Source: Alkalicoccus daliensis
Lineage (GTDB): Bacteria > Bacillota > Bacilli > Bacillales > Salisediminibacteriaceae
Direction: 5' to 3'
DNA: 64,000 nt
NCBI RefSeq assembly: GCF_900103955.1
Contig: NZ_FNIL01000001.1
Location: 372,001-436,000 of the forward strand
In this document: positions 39,921-49,179 of the stretch, piece after piece
How the letters are laid out: every line of letters starts with the position of its first letter
Numbering within the stretch: the stretch's first letter is position 1
Notes under the pieces: model-generated
Told to the model about the DNA's origin: nothing
The model's database searches: none
What the model saw: the letters and a program-made list of their open reading frames with translations, nothing else
Translations under genes and position numbers: made by a program

Positions 39921-39930
39921 ATTTTTTATC

Positions 39931-39959
39931 TTGACACGAACGTCCGTTCCAATTATAGT
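39931..39959 (+). promoter_or_regulatory. yneA promoter with embedded LexA box 2
   Basis: TTGACA (39931-39936), 17-base spacer, TATAGT (39954-39959). The spacer begins with CGAACGTCCGTTCC (39937-39950), a near-perfect LexA box that would block RNA polymerase. Confidence 0.9.
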
Positions 39960-39974
39960 GGATATTAACAGATG

Positions 39975-39988
39975 CGAACAAATATTCC
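39975..39988 (+). promoter_or_regulatory. LexA box 3, upstream of yneA
   Basis: CGAACAAATATTCC, a weaker match to the SOS box between the promoter and the yneA start. Confidence 0.6.
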
Positions 39989-40010
39989 TACGAACAAAGG
40001 AGCGAACAAT

Positions 40011-40969
<959 letters not shown>

Positions 40970-41014
40970 ATTCGATACGATAGTAGATATTCCACAGCTA
41001 TTGGAGGATTTACA

Positions 41015-41251
41015 TTGATAAGTAAAGATAAATTAGACCGGATTAATATATTAGCCCGAAAGTCAAAGTCTGAAGGCCTTTCTTTGAGGGAGCAGAAGGA
41101 ACAAAAAGAATTACGAAAAGAATACCTGAAGAATGTAAGAAGCTCTTTTAAGAACCAGTTAAGTTCTGTAAAGGTCGTTGATGAGGAAGGTAATGACGTT
41201 ACTCCTGACAAAGTAAAAAAAGAAAAAAGAAACAATAACCTGCTTCATTAA
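41015..41251 (+). CDS. ynzC: DUF896 family protein YnzC
   Basis: 78 residues, charged helical protein (KLDRINILARKSKSEGL start) typical of the YnzC/YnzC-like DUF896 family found in the SOS operon of Bacilli. TTG start at 41015 after TTGGAGG. Function unknown. Confidence 0.92.
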   Translation: MISKDKLDRINILARKSKSEGLSLREQKEQKELRKEYLKNVRSSFKNQLSSVKVVDEEGNDVTPDKVKKEKRNNNLLH

Positions 41252-41261
41252 ATGCTACTGC

Positions 41262-41300
41262 AAAAAGCTGAGTTTTCCACTCGGCTTTTTTATTTTGTCT
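41262..41300 (+). terminator. Terminator after ynzC
   Basis: AAAAAGCTGAGT pairs with ACTCGGCTTTTTT. Confidence 0.9.
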
Positions 41301-41408
41301 TTAATTAAGTAAAGGAAAGTTCTACTTATAGGTTGTCTAACCTCTTGGAAACGTTTATCATAAGATATGTGAGAAAAATAAAAATGTAAAGTGAGGGTGT
41401 AATCTTTT

Positions 41409-43406
41409 ATGTCTACTTCAGTGGAACAAAGGTCTATCAACACGATTAGAACATTATCAATTGATGCAATTGAAAAAGCGAATTCCGGCCATCCGGGTAT
41501 GCCTATGGGGTCAGCTCCTATGGCGTATAAAGTGTTTACAGAATTTATGCAGCACAATCCAGCGAATCCGAACTGGTTTAACCGGGACCGCTTTATTCTT
41601 TCAGCTGGACACGGCTCCATGCTCCTTTACAGCCTGCTTCATCTGCAGGGGTACGATGTTACGCTTGATGATTTAAAAAACTTCCGTCAGTGGGGAAGCA
41701 GAACTCCAGGACATCCTGAATTCAAACATACGCCGGGAGTGGAAGCTACTACAGGACCTTTAGGACAAGGTATCGCAATGTCTGTAGGTTTCGCAATGGC
41801 GGAAGCACATCTGGCTGCTACTTATAACAAAGAAAACTATCCAGTAGTAGATCATTTTACTTACAGCATTTGTGGAGATGGTGATTTAATGGAAGGGGTT
41901 TCTGCAGAGGCAGCTTCTCTTGCGGGACACCTTAAGTTAGGTAAACTTATCGTACTTTATGATTCCAACGATATTTCTTTGGACGGAGATCTTCATCAGT
42001 CCTTCTCAGAGAGCGTTGCAGACCGGTATGAAGCATACGGTTGGCAGGTAATTTACGTAGAGGATGGAAATGATACTGCGAAGATTTCCAAAGCGTTGGA
42101 AGCTGCACGTAAAGATGACCGCCCTACGATGATTGAAGTAAAAACAGTAATTGGATTTGGGTCACCGAATAAAAGCGGTAAAAATTCTTCTCACGGTGCG
42201 CCGCTTGGGGAAGATGAAGTAACTGCCACGAAAAAAGCTTATGGATGGGATTACGAAGAAACTTTTTATATTCCGGATGAAGTGAAAGAAAATTTTGCAC
42301 AGGTAAAAGAAAAAGGTGCAGACTCAGAGCAAAAATGGAATGAACTGTTTGATTCTTATAAAAATGAATACCCGGAACTTGCGAAACAGCTGGAAGAAGC
42401 TATCAATAACGATCTTCCGGAAGGTTGGGATAAGGATATTCCTGTATATGAAGAGGGAGATGCTCCGGCTACCCGTGCTTCAAGTGGAGAAGTTTTAAAT
42501 GCAATCGCCAAAAATGTACCATCTCTGTTTGGCGGCTCAGCTGATCTTGCTTCCTCAACCAAAACGATGATGAATGACGAAGTAGACTTTACAAGAGATA
42601 ATTATGCTGGACGTAATATCTGGTACGGGGTAAGAGAATTTGCGATGGCTTGTGCAGTAAACGGTATGGCACTTCACGGAGGAGTGAAACCATTTGGAGC
42701 TACGTTCTTTGTATTCTCTGATTATCTGCGTCCTGCACTTCGGCTGTCAGCGATTATGCAGATTCCGTCTATCTTTGTATTTACACATGACAGTATCGCT
42801 GTCGGAGAAGATGGACCTACGCATGAGCCGGTGGAACAGCTGCCTGCGCTGCGTGCACTGCAGGGGCTTTCACTTCTGAGACCAGCAGATGCCAATGAAA
42901 CAGCTGCGTCCTGGAGAATTGCAGTAGAATCAAAAGATACACCTACTGCCCTTGTATTAACGCGCCAAGGTCTTCCTACGCTCGCAAATACAAAAGAGCG
43001 GGCAAACCAGGGAGTTCGCCACGGTGCTTATGTAGTATCAGATGCTTCCGGGGAGCCGGATGGTCTCCTGCTTGCTTCCGGATCAGAAGTTTCCCTTGCT
43101 GTAGAAGCCCAGCAGGAGCTTGAAAAAGAAGGTATTTATGTAAATGTTGTGTCTATGCCAAGCTGGGATCTTTTTGAAGCACAGTCAAAAGAGTATAAAG
43201 AAAGCGTGATCCCTTCCAATATTAAAGCACGCCTTGCGATTGAAGTTGCAAATCCACTTGGTTGGGAACGTTATACAGGAGATGAAGGTTCTGTTCTTGG
43301 CATCAGTATCTTCGGTGCCTCTGCTCCGGGCGGAAAAATCATGGAAGAGTATGGTTTCCATAAAGATAACGTAGTCAGCCGCTTTAAACAGCTTTTGAAT
43401 AAATAA
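41409..43406 (+). CDS. tkt: Transketolase
   Basis: 665 residues, thiamine-diphosphate enzyme of the pentose phosphate pathway. N-terminal [14 protein letters not shown], the ThDP motif [13 protein letters not shown] with SNDISLDG, and the C-terminal [16 protein letters not shown] block are all present. Same place as in B. subtilis between ynzC and yneF. Confidence 0.97.
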   Translation: MSTSVEQRSINTIRTLSIDAIEKANSGHPGMPMGSAPMAYKVFTEFMQHNPANPNWFNRDRFILSAGHGSMLLYSLLHLQGYDVTLDDLKNFRQWGSRTPGHPEFKHTPGVEATTGPLGQGIAMSVGFAMAEAHLAATYNKENYPVVDHFTYSICGDGDLMEGVSAEAASLAGHLKLGKLIVLYDSNDISLDGDLHQSFSESVADRYEAYGWQVIYVEDGNDTAKISKALEAARKDDRPTMIEVKTVIGFGSPNKSGKNSSHGAPLGEDEVTATKKAYGWDYEETFYIPDEVKENFAQVKEKGADSEQKWNELFDSYKNEYPELAKQLEEAINNDLPEGWDKDIPVYEEGDAPATRASSGEVLNAIAKNVPSLFGGSADLASSTKTMMNDEVDFTRDNYAGRNIWYGVREFAMACAVNGMALHGGVKPFGATFFVFSDYLRPALRLSAIMQIPSIFVFTHDSIAVGEDGPTHEPVEQLPALRALQGLSLLRPADANETAASWRIAVESKDTPTALVLTRQGLPTLANTKERANQGVRHGAYVVSDASGEPDGLLLASGSEVSLAVEAQQELEKEGIYVNVVSMPSWDLFEAQSKEYKESVIPSNIKARLAIEVANPLGWERYTGDEGSVLGISIFGASAPGGKIMEEYGFHKDNVVSRFKQLLNK

Positions 43407-43415
43407 CTTTACTTT

Positions 43416-43449
43416 GACCGCTCTCTGTTTACCAGAGGGCGGTTTTACT
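43416..43449 (+). terminator. Terminator after tkt
   Basis: GACCGCTCTCTG pairs with CAGAGGGCGGT, followed by TTTTACTT. Confidence 0.85.
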
Positions 43450-43544
43450 TTAATTGTTTCTTTTTAACGTCTTTGCAAAAGAACTTCAGTCGTGTATACT
43501 TATGAAGGTTAGAAATTGTAAATAGATGAAGGAGGGTCAAGGCG

Positions 43545-43766
43545 ATGCAATTGTGGCTGGCAATTTTGTTAATCGTCATCGCTTTACTAGCAGGAATCGC
43601 AGCTGGGTTTTTTATTGCAAGAAAATATATGATGAACTATATGAAGAAGAACCCGCCAATTAACGAAAAGATGCTGAGAGTAATGATGATGCAGATGGGT
43701 ATGAATCCATCCCAGAAGAAAATAAATCAAATGATGAAAGCAATGAACAACGAGCAGAATAAGTAA
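43545..43766 (+). CDS. yneF: UPF0154 membrane protein YneF
   Basis: 73 residues: an N-terminal transmembrane helix (about 2-24) then a basic, methionine-rich tail ([18 protein letters not shown]). Typical of the small UPF0154 family; function unknown. ATG follows GAAGGAGGG. Confidence 0.93.
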   Translation: MQLWLAILLIVIALLAGIAAGFFIARKYMMNYMKKNPPINEKMLRVMMMQMGMNPSQKKINQMMKAMNNEQNK

Positions 43767-43818
43767 TATAAAGCAGGGCTCTTCCACAGACCCTGCAGCG
43801 TAATGCCCGTAAATGGAG

Positions 43819-43855
43819 GAGCTGACCTGGAGGAATCCAGGCAGCTCTTTTCTTG
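43819..43855 (+). terminator. Terminator/attenuator-like hairpin just before mnmH
   Basis: GAGCTG-A-CCTGG (43819-43830) pairs with CCAGG-CAGCTC (43837-43847), one bulged A, followed by TTTTCTTG. Only about 26 bases separate it from the mnmH start, leaving no room for a promoter in between. Confidence 0.8.
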
Positions 43856-43880
43856 TAGTCTTAACGAAAGGATGAATTAT

Positions 43881-44948
43881 ATGACCAGCATTTATATACC
43901 TTCCGTACCGTTTAATGAAATAGATGATAAAAATACCCAGGTAATCGATGTCCGTTCCCCGGCAGAATATAAAGAATTTCATATTCCCGGGAGTATAAAT
44001 CTGCCTTTATTCACTGATGAGGAACGCGCCACAGTGGGTACAGCTTATAAACAGGATAGTCCGGATAAAGCAAAATCGCTCGGAATCGAAATTTTTTCTG
44101 CAAAATTACCCGGTTTTTACAGACAAATTATCGATCTGAAAAAGAATAATGCCCGGGAATTAGTGATTACATGTGCAAGAGGAGGTATGAGAAGCGGATC
44201 TTTTGTTTCTTTAATAAATAGTCTGGATATCCCCGTGAAACGCCTGGAAGGCGGTATGCGCAGTGTAAGACAATATGTGCAGGAAGAATTATCAAGATTA
44301 TCTTCCCTTTCCTGGAAAATGGTTGTTATCAGCGGACATACAGGCACTCGAAAAACAGTATGGCTGGAAAAACTTCATGAGGAAGGCTACCCTGTACTTA
44401 ATCTTGAAAAACTGGCGAACCACCGCGGTTCAATATTTGGTCATATAGGCAAGGATAAGCGCTCTCAAAAAGAATTCGAATGGCTCTTAGTGGGAGAACT
44501 GCAGCGATTGGAAAAAGAAGAATATGTGCTGATCGAAGCAGAAAGCAAAAGAATCGGGCCTATTATTCTTCCGGAGTGGCTGCAGGAAAAAAAAGAATAC
44601 GGGAGATTTATTGAACTGACTGATAACATGGACAGGAGGGTCCAGTATCTTCTGGAAGAATATCAGCCGCAAAATCATAAAGAATCATTTCATGAAGCTT
44701 TAAATAAACTAAAGAAAAGGCTGAAACCTGCCGCAGGAAAGTTCATTGAAGAAGCCGAAAAGAAAGATGATTACTACAGTATTTTTAAATGCCTGCTCGA
44801 AAATTATTATGATCCAAGCTACTCGCACAAACAAACAGGTTATATTGAAAAAGATTACAAGCGGTATCTGAATATATCAGATTTAAAAGAAGAAGATATT
44901 CTGCCATTGCTGCAATCAGAAATTATGCTGGAAGTAAAGAAGGTATAA
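43881..44948 (+). CDS. mnmH: tRNA 2-selenouridine synthase (MnmH/SelU/YbbB)
   Basis: Replaces sulfur of 2-thiouridine at the tRNA wobble position with selenium, using selenophosphate from SelD. 355 residues. The rhodanese domain carries VIDVRSPAEY and the catalytic Cys98 in VITCARGGMRSGS; the second half is a P-loop domain whose Walker A reads SGHTGTRKT (151-159). The final Gly before Lys is Arg157 here, which is unusual. ATG 43881 has GAAAGGATG upstream; a frame from 43803 runs through the hairpin and is rejected. Functionally linked to selD at 56 kb, though 7.6 kb apart. Confidence 0.92.
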   Translation: MTSIYIPSVPFNEIDDKNTQVIDVRSPAEYKEFHIPGSINLPLFTDEERATVGTAYKQDSPDKAKSLGIEIFSAKLPGFYRQIIDLKKNNARELVITCARGGMRSGSFVSLINSLDIPVKRLEGGMRSVRQYVQEELSRLSSLSWKMVVISGHTGTRKTVWLEKLHEEGYPVLNLEKLANHRGSIFGHIGKDKRSQKEFEWLLVGELQRLEKEEYVLIEAESKRIGPIILPEWLQEKKEYGRFIELTDNMDRRVQYLLEEYQPQNHKESFHEALNKLKKRLKPAAGKFIEEAEKKDDYYSIFKCLLENYYDPSYSHKQTGYIEKDYKRYLNISDLKEEDILPLLQSEIMLEVKKV

Positions 44949-44951
44949 ATT

Positions 44952-46706
44952 ATGAAGGTATTTGTGGATTTAGGCTGGTACTTCAAACAGGAAAAGTGGA
45001 GGTATCTTACTGGGATTTTCATATTAATCTTAGTATCGGCGCTAACACTGATCCCTCCGTATATTATCGGTGTGGTCGTAGATGGAATTTCTGCACAAGC
45101 TTTAACGCAGCAGCAGCTTCTCATCTGGATGACAGTGCTGCTGGCAATTGGCGTATTATCCTATCTACTCCGGTATGTCTGGAGAATACTTATCTTTGGG
45201 GCGTCGATAAAATTAGCAAGAATTCTCCGCGATAAACTTTATGAACACTTCACTTTAATGAGTGGTAAATTTTATCAGAAAAAGCGGACAGGGGATTTAA
45301 TGGCGCACGCTACAAATGATATACGTGCGATAGAACAAACTGCCGGTGCAGGTGTACTCACACTGGTGGATTCTTTAACAATGGGAAGTTTTGTAATTAT
45401 TACAATGGCTCTCACTATCAGCTGGGAACTTACGTTAATAGCTTTAATTCCGATGCCGTTTATGGCTTTGATGACTTCTATCTATGGTTCAATGCTTCAT
45501 AAGCGTTTCAGCAGAGCACAGCAGGCATTTTCTTCTTTAAATGATAAAGTTCAGGAAAGTATGAGTGGAATCAAAGTAACGAAAGCGCACGGGTATGAAA
45601 ACGAAGAGGTGTCTTCTTTTAAATCGCAGTCCAATAACGTAGTCAGAAAGAACATGGCTGTAGCAAAAGTGGATGCTTTGTTCGATCCGACCATTTCATT
45701 AGTGGTTGGTATGTCTTTTTTTCTTTCTATCGCATTTGGTGCAGTATATGTTGTAAATGAAGCGATTACTATCGGGCAGTTAACAAGTTTTACAGTATAT
45801 CTGGGGCTTCTAATTTGGCCGATGCTTGCGTTCGGCTGGTTTTTTAATATTGTTGAAAGAGGCAGAGCATCGAATGACAGGGTAAATAATATATTAAAAG
45901 TGCCTATGGATGTTAAAGACAGCGCGCAGGCAGCTTCCACGGTCCCCCAGGGAAATATTTCATTTCAGATTGATCGTTTTTCCTATGATGAGACGGAAGA
46001 GAATTTAAAAGATATACATATTGAACTCCAGGAAGGAAATACTCTTGGTGTTGCAGGAAGAACTGGAAGTGGGAAAACTACTTTGGTTAAAGCACTATTA
46101 AGAGATTTTGATATTAAAGATGGGGATATATATATAGGCGGAAAATCTATCAGAAGTTTTGAGAAGAATGCCCTTTTAAACGCTGTGGCTTTTGTTCCGC
46201 AGGATCATTTTTTATTTTCAGCTACCATTGCAGATAATATCGCTTTTGGAAAACCTGATGCTTCCTATAAAGAAATTATTGAAGCGGCAAGGCATGCAGG
46301 AATACATGCTGATATTAGCAGATTTACAGAAGGATATGAAACCATGGTAGGGGAAAGGGGAGTAACACTTTCCGGAGGACAGAAACAGAGAATATCCATT
46401 GCAAGGGCACTGCTTTTAAATCCGCAGATTCTTATATTGGATGATTCTCTCTCCGCAGTCGACGCCAGAACAGAAGAATTTATTTTGCGGAATTTAAAGA
46501 AAATCAGACAAAATAAAACTACGATTATCACGGCGCACAGACTTAGTGCAATTATGCATGCCGATGAAATTGCTGTACTTGATCAGGGGGAGTTAACAGA
46601 AAAAGGTACTCATAATGATTTAATGCATTTTGAAAGCTGGTATAAAACCATGTATGAAGCGCAGCAGGTAGAAATGAAAATAGAGGAGGGGCATGGTGAT
46701 GAATAA
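44952..46706 (+). CDS. ABC exporter half-transporter (BmrC/YheI-like)
   Basis: 584 residues: six predicted membrane helices (residues about 15-310) then the nucleotide-binding domain with Walker A AGRTGSGKTT, signature LSGGQKQR and Walker B LILDDSLSAVD. The residue after Walker B, normally catalytic Glu, is Asp here. With the next gene it forms a heterodimeric multidrug-type exporter like BmrCD. It starts 3 bases after mnmH, so all three genes are probably one operon. Confidence 0.88.
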   Translation: MKVFVDLGWYFKQEKWRYLTGIFILILVSALTLIPPYIIGVVVDGISAQALTQQQLLIWMTVLLAIGVLSYLLRYVWRILIFGASIKLARILRDKLYEHFTLMSGKFYQKKRTGDLMAHATNDIRAIEQTAGAGVLTLVDSLTMGSFVIITMALTISWELTLIALIPMPFMALMTSIYGSMLHKRFSRAQQAFSSLNDKVQESMSGIKVTKAHGYENEEVSSFKSQSNNVVRKNMAVAKVDALFDPTISLVVGMSFFLSIAFGAVYVVNEAITIGQLTSFTVYLGLLIWPMLAFGWFFNIVERGRASNDRVNNILKVPMDVKDSAQAASTVPQGNISFQIDRFSYDETEENLKDIHIELQEGNTLGVAGRTGSGKTTLVKALLRDFDIKDGDIYIGGKSIRSFEKNALLNAVAFVPQDHFLFSATIADNIAFGKPDASYKEIIEAARHAGIHADISRFTEGYETMVGERGVTLSGGQKQRISIARALLLNPQILILDDSLSAVDARTEEFILRNLKKIRQNKTTIITAHRLSAIMHADEIAVLDQGELTEKGTHNDLMHFESWYKTMYEAQQVEMKIEEGHGDE

Positions 46707-48486
46707 CAAACATAAACAATTACTGCATCCCCTTCCTCAAAAAGAAGTATTCAGGCGCCTGCTTGTTTATACAGGAAAAGAGAAAAAATTAATAATTGCT
46801 GCAATGATTTTGTTAATTGGAGGTACCGCAGCAGATCTGGCAGGACCGCTGATTATTCAAACTTTTATAGATGATTATCTGGCGCCGAGAAATTTTGTTC
46901 AGGATGCACTTATTACGTTAGGAGTCGTCTATCTCCTGCTTTATGCAGGGTCCGCTGTGATGAATTACATACAGGGCTATTTGTTTCAGAAAGTAGCGCT
47001 CTCTATCATTCAGGATATTAGAGTTGATATTTTTGCAAAAGTAGAAAGCCTCGGATTGTCTTTTTTTGATCAGTTCCCTACTGGGGGTCTAATCTCCAGA
47101 ATCACAAATGATACAGAGCAGGTGAAAGAGTTATATATTACGGTCCTTGCAAATTTTCTTCAAAATATTATTTTTTTGATAGGGATATTTGCAGCAATGT
47201 TCTATTTAAATGCTGCCCTCGCAGCTTTTGCTCTTTTAATTCTTCCATTATTATTAATTGTGATTTACTTTTATCGGAAATACAGTTCAATTTTTTATGC
47301 GGATATGAGTGAGAAGCTCAGTCAGCTGAACGCGCGTTTAAATGAATCAATTCAAGGCATGAGTGTGATTCAGATGTTCCGGCAGGAGCGGAGAATGTCC
47401 AGGGAATTTGCAGTTATAAATCAGCAGCACCAGGATTCCTGGATGAAAAGCATGAAATTAGACGGGCTGCTGCTGCGTCCGGCAATTGACTTAATTTCTA
47501 TACTTGCTTTGATGCTAGTTTTAACTTACTTTGGAGCGGCTTCATTTACGGGGCCGGTGGAAATAGGAGTTGTTTATGCCTTTGTAAATTATCTGGACAG
47601 ATTTTTTGAACCTGTAAATCAGATTATGCAGCGCTTATCTATGTTTCAGCAGGCAATGATATCAGCAGGAAGAGTGTTTAGGCTGATGGATCATAACGAA
47701 CCTCCTCCCAAACAGCAGCCAAACGCAGGATATCAGATTGAAAAAGGGAATGTAGAATTTAAAAAAGTTCATTTTTCCTATTTTGAAAATGAAATGGTTC
47801 TAAGTGATATTTCGTTTCGAATAGATAAAGGAGAGATGCTCGCGATCGTTGGCCAGACTGGCAGCGGAAAAAGTTCCCTCATTAATGCCTTAATGAGGTT
47901 TTATCCTATCAGGGAAGGAAATATTTTGATTGATGGGAAAGAAATTCAAACCATTCCTTTTCAGGAAATAAGAAAAAATATTGGACTGGTCCAGCAGGAT
48001 GCTTTTTTATATGCTGCTTCCATTAAAGATAATATTAGGCTTTACAATAAAAATATCACTGAAGCAGAAATTTTCACCGCTGCAAAAACCGTAGGAGCAG
48101 ATGCCTTTATTCAGGAACTGGATAATGGGTACGATCATGTGATCGGAGAAAGAGGAACAACGCTCTCTACAGGGGAAAGACAACTGCTCTCTTTTGCAAG
48201 AACTATCGCGCATAACCCTAAAATTTTAATACTTGATGAAGCTACGGCTAGTATAGATACAGAGACGGAAGCAGAAATTCAGGATGCATTAAAAAATGCA
48301 CGTGCAGGAAGAACTACGATTGCGATAGCACACCGTCTTTCTACTATTAAAGAAGCTGACCATATTATCGTGCTGGAACAGGGAAGGATAGCTGAACAGG
48401 GCTCCCATCAGCAATTGATTTCTAAAAAAGGGATATATGAAAAAATGTATCATCTCCAGCAAGGGATGAATTATATACAAAAGTAG
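46699..48486 (+). CDS. ABC exporter half-transporter (BmrD/YheH-like)
   Basis: 595 residues from ATG 46699 (8 bases after GAGGAGGG; ATG 46693 is the alternative), overlapping its partner by 8 bases. Six membrane helices, Walker A VGQTGSGKSS, a non-canonical signature LSTGERQ and a normal Walker B with catalytic Glu in LILDEATASID. Pairing the two proteins gives one full ATP site and one degenerate site, the hallmark of heterodimeric exporters. The substrate is unknown. Confidence 0.88.
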   Translation: MNNKHKQLLHPLPQKEVFRRLLVYTGKEKKLIIAAMILLIGGTAADLAGPLIIQTFIDDYLAPRNFVQDALITLGVVYLLLYAGSAVMNYIQGYLFQKVALSIIQDIRVDIFAKVESLGLSFFDQFPTGGLISRITNDTEQVKELYITVLANFLQNIIFLIGIFAAMFYLNAALAAFALLILPLLLIVIYFYRKYSSIFYADMSEKLSQLNARLNESIQGMSVIQMFRQERRMSREFAVINQQHQDSWMKSMKLDGLLLRPAIDLISILALMLVLTYFGAASFTGPVEIGVVYAFVNYLDRFFEPVNQIMQRLSMFQQAMISAGRVFRLMDHNEPPPKQQPNAGYQIEKGNVEFKKVHFSYFENEMVLSDISFRIDKGEMLAIVGQTGSGKSSLINALMRFYPIREGNILIDGKEIQTIPFQEIRKNIGLVQQDAFLYAASIKDNIRLYNKNITEAEIFTAAKTVGADAFIQELDNGYDHVIGERGTTLSTGERQLLSFARTIAHNPKILILDEATASIDTETEAEIQDALKNARAGRTTIAIAHRLSTIKEADHIIVLEQGRIAEQGSHQQLISKKGIYEKMYHLQQGMNYIQK

Positions 48487-48817
48487 AAATTGAAAGGTAA
48501 TATTAGCCGGGAAACCATTCGCGCATTTTATAACAATCATTTAAACTTCGACGAAGTGTAAATAAAATCAAACTTTAAATTTAAGATTTAAGCTCTGTCA
48601 ATACTCATTGTCGATAAGAGGAAACTTTGCTGCAATTCGGCCAACCGTAGACGATCTCCTCCGCTTCCTCGCATCACTGCGGGATTTTCCCAGCTCGTTC
48701 TTCCAGAGGCCGTTGCACTTCCCGCCGAAAGCATTGGCGCAGCCGACTTAAAGAGCGGAGCAATGCTCACTCTTTAAACAGGCGTCCAATAGTTCAATTA
48801 AATACAGGTTTAAAATA
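48487..48817. other. Intergenic region between ABC genes and csoR
   Basis: No gene or clear terminator seen after the transporter pair. The stretch 48596-48790 is a repeat copy, and the csoR promoter follows. Confidence 0.55.
48596..48790 (+). repeat. Dispersed repeat copy upstream of csoR
   Basis: Shares GAAACTTTGCT, CTCCTCCGCTT(T/C)CTCGC and TGCGGGAT with 56911-56977, and GCAGCCGAC, GCGGAGCAATGCTC and ACAGGCGTCC with 62261-62353. Same orientation as the 62-kb copy. Confidence 0.75.
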
Positions 48818-48846
48818 TTGACTCATATACCCTACGAGGGTATAGT
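48818..48846 (+). promoter_or_regulatory. csoR promoter with CsoR operator
   Basis: TTGACT (48818-48823), 17-base spacer, TATAGT (48841-48846). The inverted repeat TATACCC-TACGA-GGGTATA (48826-48844) overlaps the spacer and -10 box and matches the GC-centred CsoR operator type, so copper-free CsoR would repress the operon. Confidence 0.9.
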
Positions 48847-48865
48847 ATAAACAGAGGTGATAATG

Positions 48866-49162
48866 ATGATGCATTCTCAAAAGGTTCATCCGAGATCTGA
48901 AAAAGAAAAAAAACAGTTAAATGACCGGCTGAAAAGAGTAGAGGGCCAGGTTCGAGGTTTGCAGAACATGGTAAATGAGGATCGGTACTGTATAGATATT
49001 CTTGTGCAATTAACTGCCGTACAGGCCGCTTTAAAAAAAGTAGGGTTTGATATACTCGAAGAGCACACAAAAGGCTGTGTAAGCAGTGCTGTTAAGTCAG
49101 GAGACCAAACAGAATCCATAGAAGAATTAATGCAGGTGATCAAACAATTTTCAAAAACCTGA
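48866..49162 (+). CDS. csoR: Copper-sensing transcriptional repressor CsoR
   Basis: 98 residues, DUF156 all-helical repressor. The Cu(I) ligands Cys42, His67 and Cys71 have exactly the C-x24-H-x3-C spacing of copper CsoR proteins. Several in-frame ATGs follow AGAGGTGA; 48866 or 48869 is best spaced. It heads csoR-copA-copZ and has its operator in the promoter. Confidence 0.95.
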   Translation: MMHSQKVHPRSEKEKKQLNDRLKRVEGQVRGLQNMVNEDRYCIDILVQLTAVQAALKKVGFDILEEHTKGCVSSAVKSGDQTESIEELMQVIKQFSKT

Positions 49163-49179
49163 CAAAGGGAGGATATGAA

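Noticed and set aside
41340-41405. Possible CcpA (cre) site before tkt, TGGAAACGTTTATC
   Set aside because: Three mismatches to the cre consensus, so not supportable by eye.
43803-43880. N-terminal extension of MnmH from ATG 43803
   Set aside because: The extension would be translated through a terminator-like hairpin and precedes the rhodanese domain without similarity; ATG 43881 has a proper ribosome site.
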